Assembly (NCBI GenBank): GCA_002731275.1 | Contig: PCBK01000003.1 | Coordinates: 100,585-164,584 of the forward strand | DNA length: 64,000 bases | From: Deltaproteobacteria bacterium | Lineage (GTDB): Bacteria > Myxococcota_C > UBA6777 | Direction of reading: 5' to 3' | Shown here: positions 34,201-42,414 of the stretch, piece by piece | Numbering within the stretch: position 1 is the first letter of the stretch | Layout: each line of letters opens with the position of its first letter | Made by a program: the position numbers and the translations under genes | Notes under the pieces: model-generated | The model's input: the letters and a program-made list of their open reading frames with translations, nothing else | Databases searched by the model: none | Told to the model about the DNA's origin: nothing

Positions 34201-35358
34201 CACGCTGGTGGCCACGAGAATCCCAAGACCCTCGAAGCCAACGCCGGAAAAAGTTATATTGGTAGCTATGTCTTGGGCATGGGCTTTACCTTTGATGACA
34301 CGGACAAAAAAGAAGTCGCGACCCCCATCGAAGAGATGCACCGCTTGATCGAAGAGAACCCACACAACCAGGAACGTATCTTCCCATACATTGGCGGTTC
34401 AGAGGTCAACACAAGCCCAACACACGCTCACCATCGCTATGTCATCAACTTCGGGGAGATGACAGAAGAGGAAGCTCGTCAATGGCCTGACCTGATGGAT
34501 ATCGTCGAGACCAAGGTCAAGCCAGATAGGATGAAGCTGGCAGATAATGCAGACGGTCGTCGTAGAAAAAAACACTGGTGGCTTTGGGGAAGGTACACCC
34601 CCGCGCTGTTCCATGCGATCAAAGACCTCGACAGAGTGTTGGTTTGTCCGCGTGTCAGTCAGTACGCTTCTTTTGCAATCCTCCCAAATAAAACTGTCTT
34701 TTCTGAACAACTCGTGATATTCCCTGTCGATGTCGATCATGCGTTTGCAGTCCTTCAGTCCAGAGCACACGAACTGTGGGCACGCTTCTTCAGCTCCTCA
34801 TTAGGAGATGGACTTCGCTATACACCATCAGACTGTTTTGAGACCTTTCCAATGCCGTTGGATTGGGAGAATAACAAGGCCCTTGAAAAAGCCGGTGAAG
34901 CCTACTACACATACCGTGCAGAGCTGATGGTCCGTCACAACGAAGGGATGACACAGACCTACAACAGGTTTCACGATCCAGAAGAGTTATCAGAAGACAT
35001 CTTTCACTTGCGCGACCTTCACGACGCGATGGATCGTGCGGTCCTTGATGCGTATGGTTGGGATGACCTTCAACCTGAATGCACCTTCCTCTTGGAATAC
35101 GAAGAAGAAGACACCAAAAAGAAGAAACCGTGGCGTTATCGTTGGCCTGAGGCCATTCATGACGAAGTGCTGGCGCGCCTGCTCGATCTCAACCAGACGC
35201 GGGCGCTGGAAGAAGCCCCCCCAACCACAAAAACATCCAAGAAGACGACGTCCACCAATTCCTCTACCAACAAAAGCAAGAAGAAAACCAAAGCCAGTCA
35301 TCAACAACCCACGACAGAGCTTCCCTTGCTCGCGTCGATCAAACCACCCAATGATTGA
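31249..35358 (+). CDS. drmMI: DISARM adenine-specific DNA methyltransferase DrmMI
   Basis: A 1369-residue N6-adenine methyltransferase of the class 1 DISARM type, related to PglX/Eco57I-like enzymes. Motif I is CDPAMGSGAFLVET (about 597-610) and the catalytic motif IV is VGNPPFAG (about 857-864; N-P-P-F). The first 550 residues contain the helical N-domain typical of these long enzymes. A large C-terminal part, with FPYIGGSEVN and a later SSLGDGLRYTPSDC segment, is probably the target-recognition domain. The last 50 residues are a Lys/Thr/Ser-rich tail. It marks host DNA so that DISARM does not attack it. AGGAG lies before the ATG at 31249, ten bases after drmD stops. Confidence 0.9.
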   Translation: MSDQSYLRDHKEWLGYLQPVGLVVSPPALVRLQAIVQRNVAPQQTILRSNLHTPEEGLSLSERPHIRDFATLTQTLLHWRPEDLIHIDQEDSFREQLQVYLPEYNHTLSPTYAVPHDVEEDILNDPHTPNDEKWMMLIQEHTIGTDFDALPPARSTKGWHVPPQAQFERLLRETGLSLGLMYNATDIRLVYAPRGENAGHITFPIDAMTEVSGRLILSAFCMLLSESRIFATNEERSLLALLRESRKYQAEVSNLLSEQVLQALLELLRGFQTAHELQKGQWFITTTEEDRQHIYGGLLTTLLRLVFLLYAEDRGLMPTHSVYVNYYSVSGLFDRLREDMGRHPDTMDRRYGAWAQLLSLFRLVYHGGGLVAQDQAKQEMRLPPRHGQLFDPDTYPFLEGRIGTSVKGERLIPPRISDGVLYRILDKLLVVGGERLSYRALDVENIGSVYESMMGYTIELATGTSIALKPERVVVNLEALLELDAKKRKAYLKNTANCDIGTSKTTNKDLEEAKDAEQLLDVLHTSKRVFKNSNKEAVHPIPAGTLYLQPGEERRRSGSHYTPKSMTEPIVEKTLRPILAALGPSPTPEQILSLKICDPAMGSGAFLVETCRQLAQHLLDAWERRDMLRTASSTDLPAVQSAPPPEAQAVVIVPSDEDPLLHARRLVAQRCLYGVDRNPFAVNLAKLSLWLVTLAKAHSFAFLDHALKHGDSLVGLDVSQLTRFHWSPQKNAPLLAGLEEELQNVQEKRFGIHALGDEDETKKRRLWREAEDALLEPRLRGDLVIAAFFSEQKKKQRQEALEGFERLYRRWKNGDITYNECYDVVRQLRQEKKVTPFHWPLEFPEVFRTQGGFDAFVGNPPFAGKNNLINGNAEGYLDWLKTLHKKTHGNADLVAHFFRRTFDLLRKNGTAGLIATNTIAQGDTRTTGLRWICTHGGTIYDAERRYKWPNLAAVIVSIVLFRKGDIEEKYLDGRRVDEITAFLFHAGGHENPKTLEANAGKSYIGSYVLGMGFTFDDTDKKEVATPIEEMHRLIEENPHNQERIFPYIGGSEVNTSPTHAHHRYVINFGEMTEEEARQWPDLMDIVETKVKPDRMKLADNADGRRRKKHWWLWGRYTPALFHAIKDLDRVLVCPRVSQYASFAILPNKTVFSEQLVIFPVDVDHAFAVLQSRAHELWARFFSSSLGDGLRYTPSDCFETFPMPLDWENNKALEKAGEAYYTYRAELMVRHNEGMTQTYNRFHDPEELSEDIFHLRDLHDAMDRAVLDAYGWDDLQPECTFLLEYEEEDTKKKKPWRYRWPEAIHDEVLARLLDLNQTRALEEAPPTTKTSKKTTSTNSSTNKSKKKTKASHQQPTTELPLLASIKPPND

Positions 35359-35413
35359 CACTCTCCCCAATCGCGCATCAACCAAAGAAGAAAGCGCTGC
35401 CAAAGCACCCCGA

Positions 35414-35449
35414 TTCACCTTTATCGCTGTTGGTAGCGATAAAGGTGAA
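35414..35449. repeat. DISARM-gap palindrome copy A
   Basis: Perfect 15-base arms, TTCACCTTTATCGCT and AGCGATAAAGGTGAA, around GTTGGT. No T-run follows, so it is not a standard terminator. It shares TTTATCGCTGTTG with copy D. Confidence 0.75.
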
Positions 35450-35549
35450 GGTCTATGTGGTTGGAGCGCTCCCCAAAGCGACGAAAGTACACGAGAGCAA
35501 CTTTCAACGCCTCCTGCGCTGACAAAAGTTTCCCCAACAAAGTAGAGAC

Positions 35550-35561
35550 GCTGTCAACAGC
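35550..35561. repeat. DISARM-gap palindrome copy B (decayed, inverted)
   Basis: GCTGTCAACAGC is the exact reverse complement of the core of copy D. The flanks (GAC before, ACCAAAAAG after) look like worn remains of the outer arms. Confidence 0.5.
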
Positions 35562-35578
35562 ACCAAAAAGAAACACAC

Positions 35579-35614
35579 CTTCCCTTTTATCGCAGCCAGC
35601 AGTGATCAAAGTAC
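35579..35614. repeat. DISARM-gap palindrome copy C (decayed)
   Basis: CCCTTTTATCGCAGC followed by AGTGATCAAAGTAC resembles the two arms of copies A and D with several mismatches, including TTTTATCGC kept intact. Confidence 0.45.
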
Positions 35615-35662
35615 ATAGAGCCTCGTTCATACCTCTTCGGGAAGTGTTTCGTGTTTGGAGAG

Positions 35663-35700
35663 CTTCACTTTTATCGCTGTTGACAGCGATAAAAGTGAAG
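35663..35700. repeat. DISARM-gap palindrome copy D
   Basis: Perfect 18-base arms, CTTCACTTTTATCGCTGT and ACAGCGATAAAAGTGAAG, around TG. It ends 37 bases before the end of the embedded minus-strand gene. No T-run on either side. Confidence 0.8.
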
Positions 35701-35737
35701 AGACCTCTTCTTTGATCGCTTCACGAAGCACCAAGGA

Positions 35738-36508
35738 TTATGAGAACGCAGGCTTTTTAGTAGGTTCCGAAGGTTGCGAGGGTTCTTCTCTTCGTTGTGC
35801 GAGTTGTGCGAGCTGCTCGTTGAAGGCTCTCGTGACGATCTCAACTTTGTTGGGTTCCTCCTCCCATTCAAAATGCACAAGATCAAGGAATCGCGCATAC
35901 AGCTTCGAGAATTGGCGACGAGCGATTGTCTCGGAGGTTGGACCTGCAGTTTCATCGACAGAGACAAGTTCGACGAGTTGCTTGCTCATCTTTTGCCCGG
36001 TAGAGACAATGCTGTTGGCCAAATCGAGGGCTGACATTGTACCTTCTTTTGTTGTGATCTTGAGATCGGAGAGTAGAGTTTGTGTCTCCTTGTGATCGAT
36101 CTGCTTGCCGAGTCTCTGTGCTTCACCGGCCTCATCGACCCACTTCATGCGGACGATATTGAGCCCAAAGGGGAAGAGGTCATCAGAGAGGGTCGCAATT
36201 TGTAATTGGTATTCCTCATCAGAGCTTGCGTTCTCAGCGAGCGCAAGCAGGAGCGAAAGGCTTCGATACAAGTTGTCATGTTTGAAGTCGAGCTTCTGCA
36301 AGACTCCACGAATCTCCCTCTCTTTTTCGGGGGAGAGCGACGTGGAAGGTTTTTCACGACTCGCAGCGAGGTCACCCTTGACTCTTTGAAGTCTCGGTAC
36401 CATCGCTGCAAGCAGGTCATTGGACTTGATGAGCTTCAACACTTCGCTAGAGAGCGTGTATTCGAGGATGAGAAGCATGGCTGCGCTTGTGAGCTGGACG
36501 ATGGACAT
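35738..36508 (-). CDS. Unrecognised protein embedded in the DISARM locus
   Basis: A 256-residue soluble, mostly helical protein that I cannot assign. The N-terminal 40 residues are hydrophobic-helical (IVQLTSAAMLLILEYTLSS) without being a clear signal peptide. It then alternates charged helices, and the C-terminal 20 residues are Glu/Pro/Ser/Lys-rich and disordered-looking. AGGAG lies seven bases before the ATG at 36508, so it is a real gene. It is transcribed opposite to drmMI and drmA, convergent with the first and divergent from the second. Candidate roles are a DISARM accessory or regulator, or an unrelated insertion; nothing in the sequence decides this. Confidence 0.7.
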   Translation of the reverse strand: MSIVQLTSAAMLLILEYTLSSEVLKLIKSNDLLAAMVPRLQRVKGDLAASREKPSTSLSPEKEREIRGVLQKLDFKHDNLYRSLSLLLALAENASSDEEYQLQIATLSDDLFPFGLNIVRMKWVDEAGEAQRLGKQIDHKETQTLLSDLKITTKEGTMSALDLANSIVSTGQKMSKQLVELVSVDETAGPTSETIARRQFSKLYARFLDLVHFEWEEEPNKVEIVTRAFNEQLAQLAQRREEPSQPSEPTKKPAFS

Positions 36509-36862
36509 GTACCACTCCTGTTTGTGAGACCACTAGATATGGTCGCTGGATAAGAATACGGCCAAGACATGGCCTCTATATGTGATCAAAGATATGGAGG
36601 GAGGATGCCGCGTTACCATCAAAATGTCAAGCAGGAAAATCAGATGTGGAAAAAGTCATATCTTTTACATTGTGTTTGTGCTACGTTCGTTGTCATCAGC
36701 TCTATAGACATAGGGAACTTGAACGTGAGCGAGCATCTTCAAGCTTGTAAGGCCTTTGGATAAAAAGGAAGACGGGAGATCAGATATGCACAAAGGCGAA
36801 GATCGCATCCCGTCTGAAGCCGTTGGATATTTCTTTAGGCCGTTGGAGAAAAGGATTCATCG
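36509..36862. other. Intergenic region between the embedded gene and drmA
   Basis: 354 bases between two divergent starts, so both promoters should be here. I found no clear -35/-10 pair. It contains a possible 52-codon frame (36605-36763), described separately, and the drmA ribosome-binding site AAGGA seven bases before the ATG. Confidence 0.45.
36605..36763 (+). CDS. Possible small peptide upstream of drmA
   Basis: A 52-codon frame starting at ATG after GGAGGGAGG, with about four bases spacing from the first GGAGG. It has a hydrophobic stretch (YLLHCVCATFVVISSIDIG) after Lys-Lys and could be a short membrane peptide. There is no family match I know, and the ribosome-binding site may be chance in this purine-rich stretch. 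Confidence 0.2.
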   Translation: MPRYHQNVKQENQMWKKSYLLHCVCATFVVISSIDIGNLNVSEHLQACKAFG

Positions 36863-39800
36863 ATGACAAAAAGACAGATCACAAAAGACTCGACTTCAGC
36901 AGATGTAAGAGAATACCTACTCGACGCCATGCACATGGACTTGGTCGGCCCATCACCAGACTCTCCAACGCAGCAGGAAGAGATCGTCAAGACAGCCCCT
37001 TCAAAGTGGTATCTCACGGGTTTTCTGGTGCCAACGGAGACGGAGCTTGCAGAAAGAGTAGGAGAGGATGAAGATGAGCAGCTAGACGTTGTAAGCAGGA
37101 TGAGCGCAGGTGATGATGAAGTGGATCCTGAAAAGAGTCCCTCCTCCAAGCAAAGCTACTTTCCATCTTCGATGGGTTTGAGTGTGCTGGTCCCCTACGA
37201 CTTAGAACAGCTTGAGGTCACAGCCTTTTGGGGGGAGTATACCCAACTCCTGACCTCATCAAAAGATCGTAAGAAGAAAAAAGAGCGCCCCTGGAAGCGC
37301 ACCCCCCACGAAGAGAGTCTATACATCGACATATCGCCATCAGAAGAACCTCAAATGCTCCCCTTTCCAACACAGAAAGGGATCAGCCTCGCGGTCTCTG
37401 TCAGAGATGTCCCTGAACATATCACGGGACACCGCAAAGCCCGCTCCATCTCGATATTCTTGGTCAATCAACGCTCTCGACCTGAAAACACACCTATAGA
37501 CAAAGTCTCGCTTTTTCAGACACGTTTACGAGTCAAGAGCGGCGTCCCTTTTGTATACAGGCCAGATGTAAGAGGGAAAGATCTGGATGATTGGGATGAA
37601 AAGGTTGCAGACTTACAATATCGTCATGATTATGAGTATGCTGTCGGGCATAACGTCTCTGTGGATGCCAAAATTGACTCGGAAGGAACGGATTGTTTCG
37701 AGATACAAACGACATGGATTCCACGTGCTGATGTCGCGAAGGTCCTACCGAAGATGATGGACAAGAAGGTTCAACTTGGGATGGAAGAGCTCGCGGCAGC
37801 CCCCAACGCGCAATCCGCAAGAGAGATGCTCTCAGGTCTTATCGAAGAATACAAAGAATGGATACAAAGAAATCGAACGTACATCCCACAAGAAGACAAG
37901 CGCAAGCAAGTCGCAGAAGACTTGCTACGCCGTGCTGAGGTCGCACAAAAACGTATTGAAGCTGGCTTACAAAGATTAGACGATCCTCAGATCTTCCAAG
38001 CGTTCACGCTTATGAATAAGGTGATGGCAACAGCAGCCAAGCAACGATTCTCTGTTGAGAAAAACGTAACGCCTGAGGAGATCACGCCTGTCTGGCGTCC
38101 CTTTCAGCTCGCATTTGTGTTGATGAATATACAAGGGATCGCCGATCCAACCCATCAGGAGAGACATATCGTCGACCTGCTCTTTTTCCCCACGGGTGGT
38201 GGTAAGACAGAAGCCTATCTTGGGCTTGCTGCGTTTACATTGTTGTTGCGCAGGTTACGCAATCCAGGAATTCGTTCGGCGGGGCTGAGTGTGTTGATGC
38301 GCTATACGTTGCGTTTGTTGACTCTGGATCAATTAGGTCGCGCGACCATCCTCGTGTGTGCGTTGGAGCTTGAGCGCCGAGCCAACCAAGACCTTTTGGG
38401 GGAATGGCCTTTTGAGATAGGGTTATGGGTCGGACAAAGTGCAACAGCCAACAGGATGGGGCAAAAAGGTGACAAAGATGAATACACAGCGCGTAAAAAA
38501 ACGCTGGACTTTCAAAAGGACGATAAGCGACACCCATCTCCTATCCCATTAGCGGATTGTCCATGGTGTGGACATCCATTCACCAACCAATCTTTTCAGC
38601 TCGTCCCCGACGCAGACCACCCAAAGGATCTCAAGGTAGAGTGCGCCAACCACGACTGCACGTATGGCATCAAAAAAGGCAGACGTGGTATTCAGCGCCT
38701 GCCACTGCCGATCGTATCAGTTGATGAGCCTATTTACAGACGCCTCCCGTGCTTTATCATCGCGACCGTTGACAAATTTGCGAACCTACCTTGGGTTGGA
38801 CACACAGGGGGCTTCTTTGGGAAAGTTCATCGATATGACAAAGACGGCTTTTATGGTCCCTGCAACCCAGGCGAGGGGCACCCCTTGGGCGGGCCACTTT
38901 TGCCTCCAGATTTGATCATTCAGGACGAATTGCATTTGATCTCAGGACCACTTGGGACGATGGTTGGTTTGTACGAGACAGCTTTGGATACCCTAAGTGG
39001 AGCCGAGCGCGATGACATCACATACTACCCAAAGAATATTGCCTCAACAGCGACAGTCAGACGAGCAACCAGCCAAATTCGAGCGCTATTTGGTCGAAGC
39101 GAGGTCGATATCTTTCCGCCTCCGGGTCCAAACCGCACAGATTCGTTTTTCGCGTACACAGAGTCAACAGAGAGAGCCAACCCCAGGACTTACATAGGTA
39201 TCGCAGCGCCAGGACGCAGCATGAAAGTTGTGTTGCTGCGGACTTACTTGACCCTGTTAGGTGCAGCGCAGCGGGCCTGGCAGGATGCTGGGGGAAAAAG
39301 AAACCAAAAGAACCCTGCAGATCCATACATGACATTATTGGGCTACTTTGGTTCATTACGCGAGTTAGGAGGGAGTCGTCGGATTGTGGAGGATGAGGTG
39401 AATGCTCGGTTGATGAGCTATGATGATCGCCTTCGTGTAGGAGAGAGTAAACAGGAGGGATGGTTTGCAAAGCGCAAAATCGACGATTCACCTGTCGAAT
39501 TGACCTCTCGCGTGAGCACAAGTGATGTGGCCAAAGCCAAGAGAAAATTGTCCCTGGATTTCCATGAAAAAGGACGTGTGGATGTTGCGTTAGCGACCAA
39601 CATGATCTCCGTAGGTTTGGATATTACGAGGTTAGGCTTGATGGTTGTTTTAGGACAACCCAAGATGACAGCCGAATACATTCAGGCGACGTCGCGTGTT
39701 GGTCGAGATGAGAAGCGCCCAGGTTTGGTTATCACGCTTCTCAACACATATCGCCCGAGGGATCGTTCACACTACGAACGTTTCAAGTCCTGGCATACGA

Positions 39801-40303
39801 GTTTTTATAGAGCGGTTGAAGCAACGAGCGTTACGCCATTTTCTCCAAGAGCGTTGGAGCGTGGCCTCGCAGGTGTAACAGTCGCTCTCGCACGCCTGGG
39901 GTTGGAGACGTTAACAGCACCAAGAAACGCATTGGATATCACTTTGCACAGATCAAAGCTTAACTTTGTTGCAGAGGCACTTTCCCGTCGCGCAGAACAT
40001 CACAACAAGGAGATCTCATCAGAAGACGCAGAAAAACTCCGCCAAGAAGTCCGTGCGTTGACAGAGGATTTATTGGACACTTGGGATAAAATCGCGACAG
40101 AACAACAAGAGGCTCACGCAGGTTTACAATACCAACGAGAAGAGGGACGCCACCCACCACTTCTTTATACACCGCTGGATCCAGCGCTCGCAGAGCTTCC
40201 TCGATACGCGAGAAAATTCAAGGCCCAACGAAGTTTACGTGATGTAGAACAAACGGTGAATTTATGGTTGCGTTCACCAAATAGCACCGAAGGAGAGGGA
40301 TGA
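36863..40303 (+). CDS. drmA: DISARM helicase DrmA
   Basis: A 1146-residue superfamily 2 helicase, one of the core DISARM proteins. Walker A is FFPTGGGKTEAYLG (about 440-453), motif II is QDELHLISG (about 686-694) and motif VI is ATSRVGRD (about 940-947). A zinc-ribbon-like pair CPWCG plus a later CANHDC lies at about 569-600. The N-terminal 400 residues are family-specific. With DrmB it forms the complex that recognises and unwinds incoming DNA. Its last codons overlap the drmB start, so the two are translationally coupled. Confidence 0.92.
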   Translation: MTKRQITKDSTSADVREYLLDAMHMDLVGPSPDSPTQQEEIVKTAPSKWYLTGFLVPTETELAERVGEDEDEQLDVVSRMSAGDDEVDPEKSPSSKQSYFPSSMGLSVLVPYDLEQLEVTAFWGEYTQLLTSSKDRKKKKERPWKRTPHEESLYIDISPSEEPQMLPFPTQKGISLAVSVRDVPEHITGHRKARSISIFLVNQRSRPENTPIDKVSLFQTRLRVKSGVPFVYRPDVRGKDLDDWDEKVADLQYRHDYEYAVGHNVSVDAKIDSEGTDCFEIQTTWIPRADVAKVLPKMMDKKVQLGMEELAAAPNAQSAREMLSGLIEEYKEWIQRNRTYIPQEDKRKQVAEDLLRRAEVAQKRIEAGLQRLDDPQIFQAFTLMNKVMATAAKQRFSVEKNVTPEEITPVWRPFQLAFVLMNIQGIADPTHQERHIVDLLFFPTGGGKTEAYLGLAAFTLLLRRLRNPGIRSAGLSVLMRYTLRLLTLDQLGRATILVCALELERRANQDLLGEWPFEIGLWVGQSATANRMGQKGDKDEYTARKKTLDFQKDDKRHPSPIPLADCPWCGHPFTNQSFQLVPDADHPKDLKVECANHDCTYGIKKGRRGIQRLPLPIVSVDEPIYRRLPCFIIATVDKFANLPWVGHTGGFFGKVHRYDKDGFYGPCNPGEGHPLGGPLLPPDLIIQDELHLISGPLGTMVGLYETALDTLSGAERDDITYYPKNIASTATVRRATSQIRALFGRSEVDIFPPPGPNRTDSFFAYTESTERANPRTYIGIAAPGRSMKVVLLRTYLTLLGAAQRAWQDAGGKRNQKNPADPYMTLLGYFGSLRELGGSRRIVEDEVNARLMSYDDRLRVGESKQEGWFAKRKIDDSPVELTSRVSTSDVAKAKRKLSLDFHEKGRVDVALATNMISVGLDITRLGLMVVLGQPKMTAEYIQATSRVGRDEKRPGLVITLLNTYRPRDRSHYERFKSWHTSFYRAVEATSVTPFSPRALERGLAGVTVALARLGLETLTAPRNALDITLHRSKLNFVAEALSRRAEHHNKEISSEDAEKLRQEVRALTEDLLDTWDKIATEQQEAHAGLQYQREEGRHPPLLYTPLDPALAELPRYARKFKAQRSLRDVEQTVNLWLRSPNSTEGEG

Positions 40304-42258
40304 TGGCAAAGCGAAGTTGGAAAGGTAAACCTGATGGAGAACTCCGACAGAGTCAGGTTGTAACGACTTTTGGTCCGGGTGCAATGGTTGATTTTCCGGA
40401 TCATTCGGTTGTGATCGGTGGGTTGGACTTTTGGTACGGAAACAAACGTCGCATTCGCGAAGAGCGCCTTGAGCAAATGATCTGTCGCTCACTTGACCTG
40501 GAAGAGATCGCGCTCTACACGCCTCCTGTCGATGAAGAGCTTTCACACCAGCAAGGGAAGACGGGTATTGAAGTGTTCCCTTTTCCGCTGTGGTTTGTCG
40601 CACAAGTCCGACCAGAAGATATTCCTGCAGATTGGGAACCTTTACATGAAGGGATGCGAACTCGTCCACTCATCCACAAGAAAAATCTCGTACAAGGACG
40701 CTACTATCTCACAGAGAACAAGAAGAAGAGACCAGTTGTCCCCGTTCGATTTGTACAAGCTTGTCCAAACGGGCACCTTAGCGATATCAACTGGGTGAAA
40801 TACGTCCACGCAAACCAACCCAAATGCACACACGCCGAACTATGGCTGGAGGAAGGTGGCTCTGGTGGCGATTTGTCTCAGGTGTATATTCGTTGCGCAG
40901 GCAAAGACAAACAAGGCAACAACTGTGGTGCGTATCGCTCACTATCAGAAACAAAGCTCCCAAAGAGTAATGTTCTGGGACATTGTCCAGGACACCGTCC
41001 ATGGCTCGGCGCAAACAGTACAGAATCACCGTGTATAGATGAACGCTCTAACAAACCTCACTTCAGCCGTTTGCTCGTCCGTTCAGCAAGCAATGCTTAT
41101 TTTTCACTTGTGGAGCGTGTCATCTCGATCCCCGAAAAAGACAAGCAACTACGGGCCGCTGTAGATGAAGTCTTTGATGATTATTTGGAGTACGCAGAGT
41201 CCTTTGAGGAACTACAGCGAGAGCGCAGAAAAAAGAAGGTAAAGGCTGCCTTGGGTGCGTTCTCCGATGAAGAGGTTTGGAAAGAAGTACAAAGAAGGCA
41301 AAAGAACGAAAAAGAAGAGGTCAAAGGTCTCAAGCAAGCTGAGTATGAAACGATACATTCGGTATTAGAGAAGGATATTCACGACAAGACCTTCACCGCA
41401 ACATCGCGTGACATGAGCCACTTTCCAGATGATTTTGGGAAGTCTATCGATGGTATCGTCTTAATCCACCGACTCCGTGAAGTTCTCGCCCAAACAGGTT
41501 TTACCCGCTTTGAAGCCCCTTCCAAATCCCTAGAGGGTGAGGTGGAATTAAATATCGGTGTTAAAAATGCAAGTATCGCGAGAGAGTTAAGTTGGTTGCC
41601 TGCTGTTGAGAACTTGGGTGAGGGGATCTTTATTTCATTTCGCACGGAGGCGATCAAAGAGTGGATGAACCGTTCAGAGGTTGTCGAACGCAGTGAGAGT
41701 CTCTACAGAGGTTTTGATGCCTGGAAAGAATTTCGAAACAAACACAGCCAATCGTTCTTTGGTGTTGCACATATCATGCTCCACTCACTCTCTCACCTGT
41801 TGATCACGGCTGTTTCTTTGGAGAGTGGCTACGCTTCGAGTTCGATCAGAGAGCGTATTTACGCAGGCGAGTATGGCTATGGTATTTTGCTGTATACAGG
41901 CAGCTCTGGCTCAGAAGGGACATTGGGTGGACTGGTTCAGATGGGACATCGTATAGAACACCATTTGAGAAAGGCGCTTGAGTTGGGACGATTGTGTTCA
42001 AATGATCCGGTATGTGCACAACATGTGCCGGATAACATTCATGAAGGAAGATTCCGTCATGGTGCAGCTTGTCATGGTTGCCTTTTGATTTCGGAGACTT
42101 CATGTGAGGCATGGAACCAGGATCTTGATCGTTCTCTTGTGGTGGAGACCATAGACAACCGAGGCGCAGCGTTCTTTCGAGAGACGAGAAGAAACCCACC
42201 CCAAGAAAAAAAGAGCAGGGAAGAAGAAATGCACACAGAGATGACAGGTGAAGTCTGA
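40300..42258 (+). CDS. drmB: DISARM DUF1998-domain protein DrmB
   Basis: A 652-residue protein with the C-terminal DUF1998 domain, the second core subunit of DISARM. It opens with LRQSQVVTTFGPGAMVDFPD, a typical start for this family. A zinc-binding region occurs at about 150-260 (CPNGHLSD, then CAGKDKQGNNCGAYRSL and CPGHRPWL). The DUF1998 end includes YGILLYTGSSGSEGTLGGL and a Cys cluster HGAACHGCLLISETSC (about 586-601). It partners DrmA. The start ATG-ATG overlaps the drmA stop. Confidence 0.92.
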   Translation: MMAKRSWKGKPDGELRQSQVVTTFGPGAMVDFPDHSVVIGGLDFWYGNKRRIREERLEQMICRSLDLEEIALYTPPVDEELSHQQGKTGIEVFPFPLWFVAQVRPEDIPADWEPLHEGMRTRPLIHKKNLVQGRYYLTENKKKRPVVPVRFVQACPNGHLSDINWVKYVHANQPKCTHAELWLEEGGSGGDLSQVYIRCAGKDKQGNNCGAYRSLSETKLPKSNVLGHCPGHRPWLGANSTESPCIDERSNKPHFSRLLVRSASNAYFSLVERVISIPEKDKQLRAAVDEVFDDYLEYAESFEELQRERRKKKVKAALGAFSDEEVWKEVQRRQKNEKEEVKGLKQAEYETIHSVLEKDIHDKTFTATSRDMSHFPDDFGKSIDGIVLIHRLREVLAQTGFTRFEAPSKSLEGEVELNIGVKNASIARELSWLPAVENLGEGIFISFRTEAIKEWMNRSEVVERSESLYRGFDAWKEFRNKHSQSFFGVAHIMLHSLSHLLITAVSLESGYASSSIRERIYAGEYGYGILLYTGSSGSEGTLGGLVQMGHRIEHHLRKALELGRLCSNDPVCAQHVPDNIHEGRFRHGAACHGCLLISETSCEAWNQDLDRSLVVETIDNRGAAFFRETRRNPPQEKKSREEEMHTEMTGEV

Positions 42259-42414
42259 TATAAACGATTTGAGAGACGAAACCAAGGTTTCAGGGGCAGC
42301 GTGTGCACTCTCTCATTCGTCATTGACATAGCAGCAAGCTTCTCCTTGTGCCTTGCTTCAGGCACCATCAATTGACCTCTTTCGTTCACTTTTTCCTTGG
42401 AGTGACCAAAAATA

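Larger units (their letters stand above)
35359..35737. other. Intergenic gap after drmMI, filled with palindromes
   Basis: 379 bases between converging drmMI and the embedded minus-strand gene. They hold at least two perfect and two decayed palindromes sharing a core, described as repeats below. Open frames here only read through these palindromes and have no convincing ribosome-binding site. Confidence 0.6.

Noticed and set aside
33382..34365. Long antisense frame (327 codons) inside drmMI
   Set aside because: It lies wholly opposite the methyltransferase catalytic region, has no ribosome-binding site that I trust, and its composition is that of a mirror reading.
35414..35700. The DISARM-gap palindromes as plain terminators
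   Set aside because: Stems are strong but no T-run follows on either strand.
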